From positions 717,171-781,170 of the forward strand of contig CAUYUJ010015960.1 of NCBI GenBank assembly GCA_963575745.1: 64,000 nt of DNA, in the 5' to 3' direction. The notes under the pieces were generated by a model. It had not been told where the DNA came from. It searched no databases and saw nothing but the letters and a program-made list of their open reading frames with translations. This stretch comes from Prorocentrum cordatum. Its lineage: Eukaryota; Sar; Dinophyceae; Prorocentrales; Prorocentraceae. The translations under genes were made by a program, and so were the position numbers. Below are positions 42,508-53,270 of the stretch, in pieces; the first letter of the stretch is position 1, and every line of letters begins with the position of its first letter.

Positions 42508-42825
42508 CATCGAACGATGGACGTTGCCGGACAGCGGCGATCGTTCAAGGTTGAGCGACTCGGGGGCGGAAAAGAGGGGGGGGATGACTAGGGGGGGTGG
42601 ATATCATGGCGGGGGCCATGATTTTTCCCGAGATTTCATGGCGCCCCTTCTTGTTTCATCACGTCCCTGGCCCCCCCGCTGGGCCGCGCACATGCCGCCG
42701 GTCATGATTTGCACCCCCCCCCTCTTGGACCCCCCCTCTTGGCCGCTCCCGATGAGCGACGGACCCGGTGTCGAAAACCAATGCTTGGATCGACACGGCA
42801 CGAATCTGTCGCACGATTGCTGAGC
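42508..42825. repeat. Dispersed repeat, second copy, split by family A element
   Basis: The left part to GGTTGAGCGAC (ending 42559) and the right part from 42753 (TGAGCGACGG, CGGTGTCGAAAACCAATGCT, GGCACGAATCTGTCGC) align with the uninterrupted copy at 39794-39905. Confidence 0.75.
42560..42752. mobile_element. MITE-like element family A, copy 2, with 8-bp target duplication
   Basis: A 193-bp non-coding element. The left end is TCGGGGGCGGAAAAGAGGGG. The right end, read on the other strand, is TCGGGAGCGGCCAAGAGGGG, giving three mismatches in about 23 positions. It is bounded on both sides by TGAGCGAC (42552-42559 and 42753-42760), an 8-bp duplication. Eight-base duplications are typical of hAT, P and Merlin-type transposases, but the terminal bases do not settle the superfamily. 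Confidence 0.82.
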
Positions 42826-42842
42826 GCAGTGTTACAGTAGGG

Positions 42843-42978
42843 TTAGGTCGGGCGTGTCCCCCTACAGGCGGATCAAACATGATCCAACAAATTACCAACA
42901 ACAGTAGAAAAATCGCCCCCATACATTTTGTTGGTTACTTTTGAATATTCCTTCTGTAGAGGGACAGGCCCGACTTAA
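42843..42978. mobile_element. MITE-like element family B, copy 1
   Basis: 136 bp. The left end is TTAGGTCGGGCGTGTCCCCC and the right end, read on the other strand, is TTAAGTCGGGCCTGTCCCTC; both continue to CTACAG. Flanks CAGTAGGG (42835-42842) and CAGTAGTG (42979-42986) match at seven of eight bases, a likely target duplication. Non-coding. Confidence 0.72.
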
Positions 42979-43029
42979 CAGTAGTGTGTATGCTTCTTTT
43001 CTTTCCGCCCGATTGAGTATCTTCCCCCG

Positions 43030-43420
43030 TCTCGTCATGGCAATATTCATCATGACAGTGTTTCCCATAGTCCTCGTCCAAATGGCCACCATCCTCTCCA
43101 TTCATCATGTAAGTCTCCTCCTTATCATCATAGCCACCATCAGCACACGACCTATCAGTATCCACATGTGTCTCCTCCGGTTCGTCATCACTTCTCATCA
43201 TAATCGCTTTCGTGACGCGCCAATCACCACTAATCATACTTATGCTGATCGCCGTCACAAGAATCCGTATTATCCACATCACCCACAGCCATCATCGCCA
43301 CCATCGTCGTCATCGTCGTCATCGCTATCGTCATCAGCATCATTAGTTACCACCACGTCACAGCCAGCGTCACATCACGCTCTATCGTAACCGTTCTCTC
43401 TCCTCTCTCGATTCTCCAGT
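43030..43420. repeat. CAT/CAC/TCG degenerate microsatellite
   Basis: CATCATAGCC, CATCGTCGTCATCG and similar trinucleotide-derived sequence across about 400 bp. Confidence 0.7.
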
Positions 43421-43629
43421 TTGATCATGGTTTTCGCCATCATCAGATGTATCATAGTGTTTCTTCGCGCGGTCCCATTCCGACCATTCTTCATCCGCCT
43501 CATGCGCATCATCACCGCCCAGTTCTCAACATTCCTATTAACATTGTATCTCGCCCCGATTTTCTCATCATGTCCACTCACCTATGCATCGACATCCTAC
43601 CACTACTTCCGCCTTGTCCAAGCGCAATC

Positions 43630-45150
43630 CTACTGGTCAACGTGTTGGACGGCCGGGGAGGAAAGCGTCAGGGAGGCGGGCAGATAGGGCACCGAGATCG
43701 ACCACCTTCGTGGACGACAGATCGTGGTCTGCGACGACAGCAGTGGAGGTGGTGGGGCGGGTGGCCATCTGGCGCCGCTGGAGCGGACGCGCGCGAGAAG
43801 CCTCGGAAGGTCCAGCTCGTTGTTCGCGGGCGCGGGGAGGAGGCGGCGCTGCGCACGGAGGCGGCGAGGCACGACCTGGGGGCCCAGGTGGGCTTGGAGA
43901 TGGAAGCCCTCGGCGTGGTCGCAGTGGGGGCACATGGCCACGTCATGCACGCGATGCAGAGCGCGGTGCGACAAATCCGCCGCTTGCAGTGCCTGCTGGT
44001 GAGCCGGCGCAGGAAGCAGGAGCATTGCAGGGTATCCGAGTCGTCCAGAAGCACCTATGGCTGGATGGCGAAGATTCCGCCCCTGCCAAGGCCGATTGGG
44101 TGACGGCAGTAATCAAGAGGGATGCAGGCGGATGCCCCATGGGGTCCAGGCGCATCGTGAATATCCTAGAGGGGGGCGCCGTCGCGGCTGACGTAGTGAT
44201 CGATTGACTGCAAGTGGCCTCGACGCGGAAGCGGCTGCGGAGGAAAAGCGATGGCCCCTGGCACATGTAAAGGCACCGCAAACGCTGCACGCTGGCGGCA
44301 GAGGTGAGGTGCTGGCTACGCAAGGTGGGCTGGCAACTGGAGGCGGACCACCTGGCGCCACGCGAGCACGGGGACAAGACAGGACCTGCATGAGCGGCCT
44401 GCCTGGCACGAGGTGGACAGGGATGTGCACTTCCGGCAGATGCACCAGGTGCGCGAGGCGAGGGCTGGCGCTGGCAGAACTGGCAGCAGTCCAAGGGCCG
44501 GAAGCGGAGGGGCGCGAGCCCGATGCAGGGCGTCGCCTGCGAAGAGGCCCGCGCGAAGTTTGTCCAGGACGCGGCGAGGGCCGGCGGGTGAGGATGCACG
44601 CGCTGCGCGGGCCCTTCCTGCCGCCGCCGGCGGCGAAGGCAGCCCGGGAAGGCGTGTTCGACGAGGCGCGCCATTGCGCGCGGCCGGGCCGCGACGAGGC
44701 GCTACCAGACCAAAACCACATCGAGCGGAGGCGCAGCCAGTGGCCCTCGCGCGCGCGCCAGGCCAGCCGGCGGGCGCGCTGCAGGCGCGCCGAGGCTTGC
44801 CAGCTCGAGGCAGTGGCGAGGAGGACCGGCCAGGCGGCGCTGCTCTGTGTGATGGAGGTGGCGGAGCGTACCGGGGACGTCGGGCATCCGGCTCGCCAGC
44901 GGCGCGGGCGCGCAGCCCCGCGGGGAGGCCGGGGCGGAGACGACCTCTAAGGAGGAGGAGGAGCAGCAGCGCCAGCAGGACAAGGAGGGCGAGAAAGCAG
45001 AGGAGGAGGGGTCCCACGTCGACGGGAGAGGAGGCAGACGGGGAGGAGGAGGTCGAGGAGGGGCGGGGGCACCCGCGCAGGCGGGTCCCCTTAGGCAGGG
45101 GGAGGTGGCGCAGGAAGCAGCGGGTAGGGGGCGGCGCGTTGGTGTCGTGA
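43630..45150 (+). pseudogene. GC-rich coding-like stretch, frames shifting, unknown
   Basis: Pieces with natural amino-acid mixture occur in different plus frames: LGLEMEALGVVAVGAHGHVM (about 43890), DWVTAVIKRDAGGCPMGSRR (about 44095), GWQLEADHLAPREHGDKTG (about 44330) and AAREGVFDEARHCARPGRDE (about 44640). Stops and frame changes separate them. I read it as an old inactivated gene or retroelement open frame, but antisense frames are also open. Family unknown. Confidence 0.25.
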
Positions 45151-45584
45151 TTATACAAATGAGCGTCGCAGTGTTGTTGGCCGCCGCCATCATGGTCGCA
45201 ATCATCATTCGCATCGTGGCCATATTCCACATGCGCACGGTCGCATGCATGTTTCTATAATGCGAGTCAGAATCGGAACCGTCATGGTAATCATATAATC
45301 GTTTTTCATATGCATGATTACCTCTAGCGTCGGTACCTTCCGTATTTTGATCATCATACCCCACGTGTCTTCACCATCGCATTCACAGTCATCATAATCT
45401 CAATTGTCATAGTTTTCGTAGTCCGTCTTAGTCTGCTCGTTATCAACTTTTCCTGCTTTTTAATCGTATTCGACTTGATTGCTCCCCCACCTGCTCCTTC
45501 GCAGCGTCAGCTCAGCGTAATCGCCACGACAATTACGATTTCCCGGACCATCGATGGGCACATCTTCTTTATTTGTGTTATTCT

Positions 45585-45880
45585 CTCTCTCCCCTCTCTC
45601 TCTCTCCCTTTCTCTCTTACATAAGTATGTAGATAGATGTATCCCTGTCTCTCTACAAATATGTCTGCATGCGTACATGTATGGATGTACGTGTTTATGT
45701 AACACATGTATGTCTATGAATACGTATATGTGAGCATATGTATGCGTGAACATATGTATGCATGCATGTATGTATGCATATATCTAGTATGTACGTATGT
45801 GTGTATGTATGCATGCAGATCTGCATAGATGTCTCTATGATTTTCGCTGTCTCTCTCTCTCTCTCTCTTTTTTCCTTTAT
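45585..45880. repeat. CT and TATG/CATG simple sequence
   Basis: CTCTCTCTC (45585-45620), ATGTATGTATGCATGC-type repeats (45690-45815), then CTCTCTCTC again (45850-45870). Confidence 0.8.
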
Positions 45881-47779
45881 CTCCCTTTATTCATAAATGT
45901 GCGTGTGTGGTCCCAGTCTTTGTTTCCCAGGCGGAGGTGTTCGCATTGTTTGAGGTGTGGTTTTGCTCCCGCGCCTCGATTGCGGAACGTAGCGCCCGAA
46001 AGTGTTGTAGTTTTGCTAGCGATTGTTATACATCCGCACACCCATGTACTCGTGGGCGGGGTGGCGACGACGGGCTGGATGTTGAGGCGGGGAAAAAGCA
46101 TACCCGCATTTCTCCCCCCTGGAACGTTTGCCTTCACATCCATGTGCTTCGTATGTGCACACGCAGCGGCCCGCTGAAGGAGTATGCGGGGTGGGCAGTT
46201 GCACTGGCGCTTCCACGTGGAGGCCAGCCGCTGGGAGTGTGGTGGGTCAAGCCGACGGTCGTCACTTGCTCTCGCCCCCGCTTAACATATCCGCCCTCTT
46301 CCAAGCTGTTTCCCATCATTACATGTCTCTCTTCCCCAGTGCTCGGCCTGCCCCCACCACAATCCTTGGGGACGCTGGCAGTGAGCAGTGCCGGATCAAG
46401 AAGTCCCGAAGTGCGGCATGTTTTTGTTTCTTCTTCCTGTTCCAGCGCCATAATGTTCAACATGCGTTCCTTGATCCCTCGGCTGGTCCATTTGGTTTTC
46501 GGCATTGGGACTGGTCAGTTTGGGCAGGTGTGTTCTATGTGTCGCACATGGAATGATCGTGGTGAAAGTGGCGACCCAGCCGTCGCAAAATGGATATGGG
46601 ACTACTGGGGTAATCTTCTGTCGTCGGGCAGGATGTACGCATGCTTGGTCTGTCTCCATTGCTCGTGATGAGAACTTGCCCCCACCACCAGCTTGATTTC
46701 TCCTCTCCCTGCTTCCCCATTCACCCCTGCCGCCTCTCATCCTCGGCCTCCTCCTGCTCCCCCACGGCCTCCTCCCCAGCATCCCTGGCACCGTCGCCTG
46801 CCGTTGGCCAAGTCCGCCCCCGGCGCACAGGGCTGGCCTCCTACAGCCCGTGGCCCTCCGGCGCAGGAGCCGCAGGGGGAGGAGGAGTAAGAGGAGGAGG
46901 AGGAGGAGGAGGAGGAGGAGGACCATGCGAATCTGGGATTGCATTCTTGACGCTTGTCTCGCACGTGTGCATCCGTGTTACTTGATGGTTCAGAGGGCCT
47001 TTGGGCTGAAGGCATCAGCGGAAAGTCATCAGCAGCATACGCAGCATCGTATTCAGGTCGCATGTTCACATCGGCAGCGGAGCAGTTCGACCTGCGGACT
47101 GCGCAAGCTCGATAGCCGAGCCCATCAGGATCGTCCGCTACGTTCAGCACTGGGGAGATGTTGCCCAAACGGGAGGCAGAGAGGAAAGATAGGTTTTGCT
47201 ACAGAAGAACAAAACACAAAAGGTTTCGTGAAGCCGCCCACATACGAACCCCAGAATTAGTATGAGAGATTCGTTGCGCCACGTCCAGGTGTGGAAAATT
47301 CGCACCAGAGTGCCGGCACATAAGCAAACAGCACAGTCGCATGGAGAAGGCAAAGGTGACGCGTGCGCACATGAAAAAGGTTTATATCCGAACACGTTGG
47401 CGATTGACCCTTAGGATGGATACGGAGTTCACATATTGTTATCTGTGTTGGTTGGGACGTGCGGTGCCAAGAATGTGATGGAACTGGAATCTTAGTTTGG
47501 AATCATCTTCACCAGCGTGCGTGGAGGCTGTGGAGAAAAGGGAGAAGCTACACCAACAGGTTCGACACCCAGGTTTCGAGGCTCAACAAGGTAGAAGGTA
47601 CGTTCTCCAGCGAGGCTTCGGTATGGCGGTTCACGTGGTGGAATGGTTTACCACGATCGAGAGTCTGGAGTCTTGCACGACAATCAAAACACGCATGAGT
47701 TCAAGCAGTTGATGACGTGAATAGTCTCGCACGTCAAGGATGCCATAAGTTTTAGAACGTATCATCCCCATAACGTTGA
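45881..47779. other. Intergenic, nothing recognised
   Basis: Balanced composition, with a (GGA)n run at 46875-46922. One piece near 47505-47690 (for example YVLQRGFGMAVHVVEWFTTI) is protein-like but short and without a recognised family. Confidence 0.4.
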
Positions 47780-50430
47780 CAGGGCCTCCGTCCAGACCTT
47801 CAGCACGACTTCGACGCTGAGAGTCTCAGATGGCAGATGACGATATCATAGAAGGGGGGGCCCACGACGCGCCAGGGGCATAATAATATGTTGAAGACTA
47901 CCACTATGAATTTTTGGAGGAGGAGACGGAGGCCGTCATCGAAGTGTTCAAATGGTAAAAGAAGCTCGCCAGGACCCACGAGGGTTCTATCACCGTCATC
48001 GGCTACCTGGAAGTGCCAAGGGTCGCCATTGAAAGGGCCGACGGACAAAAAAGGTGGAGCAGCGGCGAGGGAGAGGGTTGCGAACACGCCGCAAACATTA
48101 AAGTTCGCGCTCTCTGCGCCATGCGTCATCGACTTGGACATTGGAATGGATATACAGAGTGCCCTGGAGCTCCCAAGCCAGCTAGTTCTCATCGCTGGCA
48201 ACGAGACAGGACGAGGCAGAGGCAGCCTGCTGATATTTTACAAGCGTGAGCTGGACCGACCGGGAGCAGCACATTTCATCGCAGAGCTTCTTCGTCCAAC
48301 CGTCCTATGCAAATTTGATGGCCGCAAACGTGGTCACGGTTTCGAGAGAGAAGCACTTGCAGCAGTGCGGTGGCGATGCGCTGCCAGATTCGCGCTGCGC
48401 CAGATGCGCGACGACATCGAGCATATTTTGGCTATGTTGGGCTCGAGGCCCATCGGGCTCAATAGTATGACTCGCGTCGGTTTGGGGATGACAAACACAT
48501 TCACAGCGCTATCGCCGCTCTCTCCCCCTCGTCGATCGCGGGCAGGCACGCCGCCCCGATGGTCGCGATCTCGCCGCGCCTGCAGCCAGGGCCATCGTCG
48601 CAGCGGGCGCCGGGGCAGCTTGGCGCAGCGCGTCGCGACGGCGACGTGCTGGGCGAGAGCAGCATGGCGTTGTTCCAGATTTATCAGAGGCGCCGCTGGG
48701 CTACCCCGCGACCGCGCGCCCGAGTTTGGGCGGCCTAGAGTTCGACCGCGCCCGCCTTGTCGCCGTGGCTCCAGGCGCGAGCCCCAGCCTGACAGAGATC
48801 AATCAGACTGCTGTTGCCGCTGCAGCGACGGCGGTCGCAGACGTCGAGGAACAACGACGCGATCGCCCGCCGTCGTTCCTCGCAGATCGCGCGATGCCAG
48901 CAGGCGATCGCGAGCGACTGCCAGCAGAGCGACTCGAACGCGTGCCCCGTCGCGATCGACTACCAGTCGGGCGATCTGGATCAGCGGCCAAAGTTGCGCG
49001 GGCATCGCCCGCCCCAAGAAGCCGGAAAACGGCGCGCCTCGAGCCGCGCAGCAAGCAGATCGACCCGAATCCTTGCTCTCATGCTGAAGTCAAGCCCCCG
49101 CCAGCAGCGGCGCCCGACCATTGACCTGGAGGCGCCGTTCGAGCTCAAGATGCGGCGCCACCTGTCCCTGAACCAGATTGCCGGGGCTGGGGCATAGTGG
49201 GCCTTCAGCGCAGGATAGTCGCGCGGACTTCGTTCGACAACGCGTCGCGACGCATCGGGGCCCAGGGGGCAAGCTGGGGCCCAGGTGGGAGAGCAAGCCG
49301 AGCCTTATTCTCGCAGCCACTACTGCATAGTTGACGACCCCGCGGGCCAGCGCAGCAGCGCCATCTCGACTTTCGCGACGATGCTCGGAGGCGCCAGGGC
49401 GCAAAGGGACTGGAAGGCCGATCAGAAGACCAGATGCATCTCTACCGAAGGGCAGTCGAGGCGCACTGGGAGAAACGGGGGAATTTCGGCGCGGTGGACA
49501 TCGCGCCCCTCGCGCAATCCGAACCAGCACCGCAGATCCACGACAGGAATCGGTTCTCTCCCTCAATTCGCGCCCAGGGGCAAGAGCGCCAGCGCGAGAG
49601 CACCGAAATCGACTCAGGGCCCATCGCGGCGAAAGCACGGGCGCGTGCTGGAGGACATCGAGATCCCGGTTTTCAGGTCGGAGCGCTCAGACCCGACGCG
49701 CCGAGGACAAGCTCACCGTCATTTGCCATCGCGGGCGCGCGCCAAGGCTGGGGCCCGACATGCGCCGACGTCACGCCAGCACGCATGCCAGGAGACGAGC
49801 GACGGAGGAACCGCCGCGAGGCCTTCCTGGCTCGCCAGGTACTTCGAGCGGCGGGGGGGCCGTCGGCCTTGAGACGACCCCCAGGCAATGGCGGGCCACG
49901 CTCAAGACCGCAGTTCACATGGAACAGCTGTTGGAATCGGGTGGGCAATTTTTCCAGTTGAAGCAGAGTCTGGCTGATCCTGCGTTGCTCGCTGGCTGCG
50001 GCAAGGGCGTTGTTCCATTGCAGGTGATCGCGCGCGCGCAAGTCGATAACCTACTCACTGCAGCCAGACACTGTTCACTCTTACCGGCAAGGGCTAGCGC
50101 TCACCTTCTGCGCCAAAGGATGCGATGGTCAAGCCTCGCGATTCAATCTAACGTTGCCAAAGGGTGATTGTTGAGTACTGGGGGGGGGGGGGGGGGGCTT
50201 CGGAGATTCCTAGGGGTCCCCAGCGCGCCTTCCACGCCAGGTTGCAAACGTGGAGGTAGCCGAGAATCGGAGTCTGTTTGGGAGTGTCGGCTGGCTCTTA
50301 TTCTGGGACGCGCCCCGACTTATCAGCTTGAGTGCCTATGGCGCGGGAAGTTCAGAACTCCCCCGCCGTCGCAGACCCCATCGAGGCGAATCGCTTCGCG
50401 CCCGAGGCCTGCCAGTAGAACGGCGCGGGC
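47780..50430 (+). pseudogene. Decayed protein-like region upstream of copia fragment
   Basis: Successive protein-like pieces occur in shifting plus frames: HYEFLEEETEAVIEVFKW (about 47905), HEGSITVIGYLEVPRVAIER (about 47978), ASPSLTEINQTAVAAAATAV (about 48778), RPTIDLEAPFELKMRRHLSL (about 49117) and HMEQLLESGGQFFQLKQSLA (about 49917). They may be remains of the gag/pol of the retroelement whose RNase H follows, but I found no protease, integrase or complete reverse-transcriptase motif. The link is inferred from position only. Confidence 0.3.
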
Positions 50431-51135
50431 ATGTTCACCCCCAGCATGAAGGGCGACCCGAGCATCCGAGTGTTTCACTCTGTTTCGCGCGCCATCGTGT
50501 GCGAGCCTTTCGACGCGGTCGCTGGCGCAGCCTTGTGGGTCGCACGTCGGGCAATATCATCATGTGTTCCGGACGCGTCCAGGCGATTCGACGCCATACG
50601 CCAAGCAGGATGATTGAGCTACGCTGCCCGGAGGAAGCTCCTGGACAACGGCGGAGGGACAGTTGCTCTCGTGGGCAAGAGGTCCGCTGCCATCTGGCGG
50701 ATTTACCGCAGCACGCTCGCCTCCGAGACTATGGGTGTTGCGGGCGCCCGCATAGCCGCCAAAGTGATCAGAGCATAGATTCTGAATCTGCCGAATTGGA
50801 GATTTGCTTCGAACCACAACGACACGAGTTTGTATTCAATCATATGTGTTCCCAGTTGTGATTCATTGTACGACACCGTACCTCGTAATGAAGTTGGCAA
50901 GCTATCTTCTGAACGACGTTTGCTTGTAGATGTGATGGGATATCGCGAGCTTTTGGGATATGGGCTGGACAGGGAGACGGCAGCAGCAGAGAGAGTCAGA
51001 CTTCCGTTGTCGTGGTGCCCGGCCAAGCGTGTGTTCGCTGACGCTCTCACCAGGACCAGGCGGTACACAGGTACGAGCAGCTATGAACAGCAGGCTGTCG
51101 ATGTTTCGTCACGATTTGCCCGCCGAAATTCATGA
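50431..51135 (+). mobile_element. Broken Ty1/copia-type RNase H fragment
   Basis: One plus frame carries the order expected of the C-terminal RNase H of copia-type polyproteins. GGTVALVGKRSAAIWRI is followed by YRSTLASET (nt 50704-50730, with Glu at 50725, the second catalytic acid), then CDSLYDT (nt 50857-50877, Asp at 50860), SERRLLVDV, LSWCPAKR and ADALTR (nt 51037-51054, last Asp at 51040). The frame has a TGA at 50611-50613 and a TAG at 50776-50778, so it is inactive. The role in a live element is to degrade the RNA strand of the RNA-DNA hybrid during reverse transcription in the cytoplasmic particle. No flanking LTRs were recognised. Confidence 0.82.
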
Positions 51136-51299
51136 TGACAGCGGTTCCTTGGTAACCTCATGAGCCACGAGCTTGGGGACATGGATTCGGTCGTGACCGC
51201 CCCATTTAATATCACGCGAACTTTCGCGCACACCCGCGCCAAGCACGCCTTTTCTGTTGTTCGCTTCGCTTGCTCCGTTCAGGCAGTCTACGATATCAT

Positions 51300-51532
51300 C
51301 CAAGCGTGAAGGGGGTGAGTTGGGGAAGGAGGGGGAGGAGGACGATTAGGAAGGGGAAGGGGAGGAGGGGTGGAGGGATGGGGGAGGAGGAGGAGGAGGA
51401 GGAGGAGGAAGAGGAGGAGGAGGAGGAGGAGGAGAAGGAGGAAAAGGAGGAGGAGGAGAAGGAGGATACTCGAGAAGGGGAAGAGGAGGGGAAGGAGGAG
51501 GAAAAGGAGGAGGAGGCGGAGCCCGTGGGGGC
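51300..51532 (+). repeat. (GGA)n polypurine array
   Basis: GGGAGGAGG, then GGAGGAGGAAGAGG units over about 230 bp. Confidence 0.9.
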
Positions 51533-52529
51533 TGGCGGACCGACTGGCTCGCTTATCCTGTCCTAGCTTGCAGTCTGCGCCCCTTCCACCTTGCTGCACT
51601 GTCCGCCCCTTTTTGTCTCGCCTTGACTTTCAGTTTGGGTAACGACTTCTTTGCACTCTTATCGACCGACCGACCGACCGAGGGTGAGGGGGAGGGGATT
51701 CTCATGGGGAGGGCGATTGGAAGAGAAGGGGGGAGGCGGACGTGGATGGGGCGAGGAGGAGAGAAGAGGCATCAGCGGCTCTTCAAAAGCCCTAGTGCGA
51801 GCAGTTTCCTGTCGACCCGTGCGCCCACAGGAGCTGGCCACGCAGGATTTCGCGTCGCTGCAGAGCTCCATCGGCGCCCTCAGGCTCTCGGTGTCGCACC
51901 GGAAGGAGCTGAAGGCTCTAGCGTTTCTTTCTCCCTTCTCCCGTCTCCCACCCGCTCACCCTCTCCCTCCAGTCCCTTCCATCCTTGTGGCACAGCGCGC
52001 GACCGAACGTCACGCAGCAACCCCGTTCCAGTATGCTGCGTCATTCGTGTTGGTTCTCCTGGTGTTGCTGGTGTGGGTGCAGGAGCGGGGTGTCGCGATG
52101 GTGTCACGATGGTATCCCTGTTGCACCGCGGTTGTGGCGCGTTAGTGTCACAGTTGTGTCGTGTAGGCGTTCCGATGTATTCACGATGGCGTTGTAATGA
52201 TTGCGCCAATCGATTAATGTCCACTCACGCTTCAGGATTCTATGATTGTGTCTTCATTGAGGCCCGAATGGTTAATCGACTCTGTCCCGATGGCGACACG
52301 ACCGTTGGACAGTATGAGCATCGACTCGATTGTAAGGATGCGTGCGTATCCCAAATATACCCGTGCATGCGTGCAGTGCACTCCCATATTTAGCCGCTAT
52401 CGGCGTTGCATGTGAGGCTGCTTGGAAGACCAAGGGCATCCTCACCGTGCATCCTCGTGAACAGATCGTGTGAACGAGCGCGGATCCTACGAGAGCCAAG
52501 AGCTGGTTGCATAGAAACCACATGTTAGC
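51533..52529. other. Intergenic, nothing recognised
   Basis: Includes a short GACC tandem (ACCGACCGACCGACC near 51665). Open frames have no recognisable motif. Confidence 0.45.
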
Positions 52530-52534
52530 CAAAC

Positions 52535-52726
52535 TCGGAAGCCGGGCAAGGGCTGCTAAATCCGTGGCTGCTAAAATCGACCTCCGGGAAGTTGTCTTCG
52601 TCCTTCCGGGAAGAAGCCCGTTGACTGTTTCGCGTGCCGCCGCCTCATTCCGGGAAGTTGTTTTTTATTCTTCCGGGAGGGCCGTTTTAGCAGCCACGGT
52701 TTTTGCAGCCCTCGCCCAGCTTTCGA
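52535..52726. mobile_element. MITE-like element family C with 57-bp terminal inverted repeats
   Basis: 192 bp. The left end TCGGAAGCCGGGCAAGGGCT and the right end read inward, TCGAAAGCTGGGCGAGGGCT, align over about 57 bp with roughly nine mismatches and include CCGTGGCTGCTAAAA. CAAAC flanks both sides (52530-52534 and 52727-52731), a 5-bp target duplication. The short interior has two further TTCCGGGAAG palindromes. Non-coding. Confidence 0.8.
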
Positions 52727-53054
52727 CAAACGCGGCGCACCCACCACACACCGACCAGCCATAATTGGGGGAGCTGTGGCCCTTACCCCCTGGGGGACCC
52801 CCATCGCATCGACGACCTCTCGAGAGGGGTGCCGAGGGGCAAGGGGCACGGCTCCCCCGGTTGTGGCTGGCCTGACGCGCTCACTTTTCCTTGGCAGCCG
52901 CGGCCTCGCGCGCAGCGCCGAGGCGGAGCAAGCAGAGCAGCCGGCACCGAGCCGGCGCGCGCGGCCGGGCACTCGAGACGCGAGATCGCGCCAGATCGAC
53001 CGCGCTTGTCCACTCGGCCGAGGTGGGGACCAAGAACATGCGGGCCGGACGAAA
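52727..53054. other. Intergenic, nothing recognised
   Basis: GC-rich unique DNA with open frames on both strands. No motif. Confidence 0.4.
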
Positions 53055-53270
53055 GGGGGGGAGGAGGAGGAGGAGGGGGAGGGAGAGGAGGAGGAGGAGG
53101 AGGAGGAGAAGGAGGCGGAGGAGGAGGAGGATGAGGAGGAGGAGGAAGACCTCCAGGAAGACCTCCAGGAAGACCTCCAGGAGAAGAAGGAGGAGGAGGA
53201 GGAGGAAGACCTCCAACAAGAAGACCTCCAGGAAGGCCCGAGGAGGTCCTCCAGGAAGGCCCGGGGGTAC
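53055..53270 (+). repeat. (GGA)n array with GGAAGACCTCCA 12-mers
   Basis: GGAGGAGGAGG to about 53145, then tandem GGAAGACCTCCA units (GACCTCCAGGAA near 53150-53180 and 53205-53235). Confidence 0.9.

Noticed and set aside
49315-49345. YCIVDD resembling the reverse-transcriptase YVDD motif
   Set aside because: The flanking residues do not fit, and it lies too far from the RNase H fragment for a copia polyprotein.
51370-51642. Glu- and Arg-rich open frames over the GGA array
   Set aside because: Simple reading of a trinucleotide repeat in three phases.
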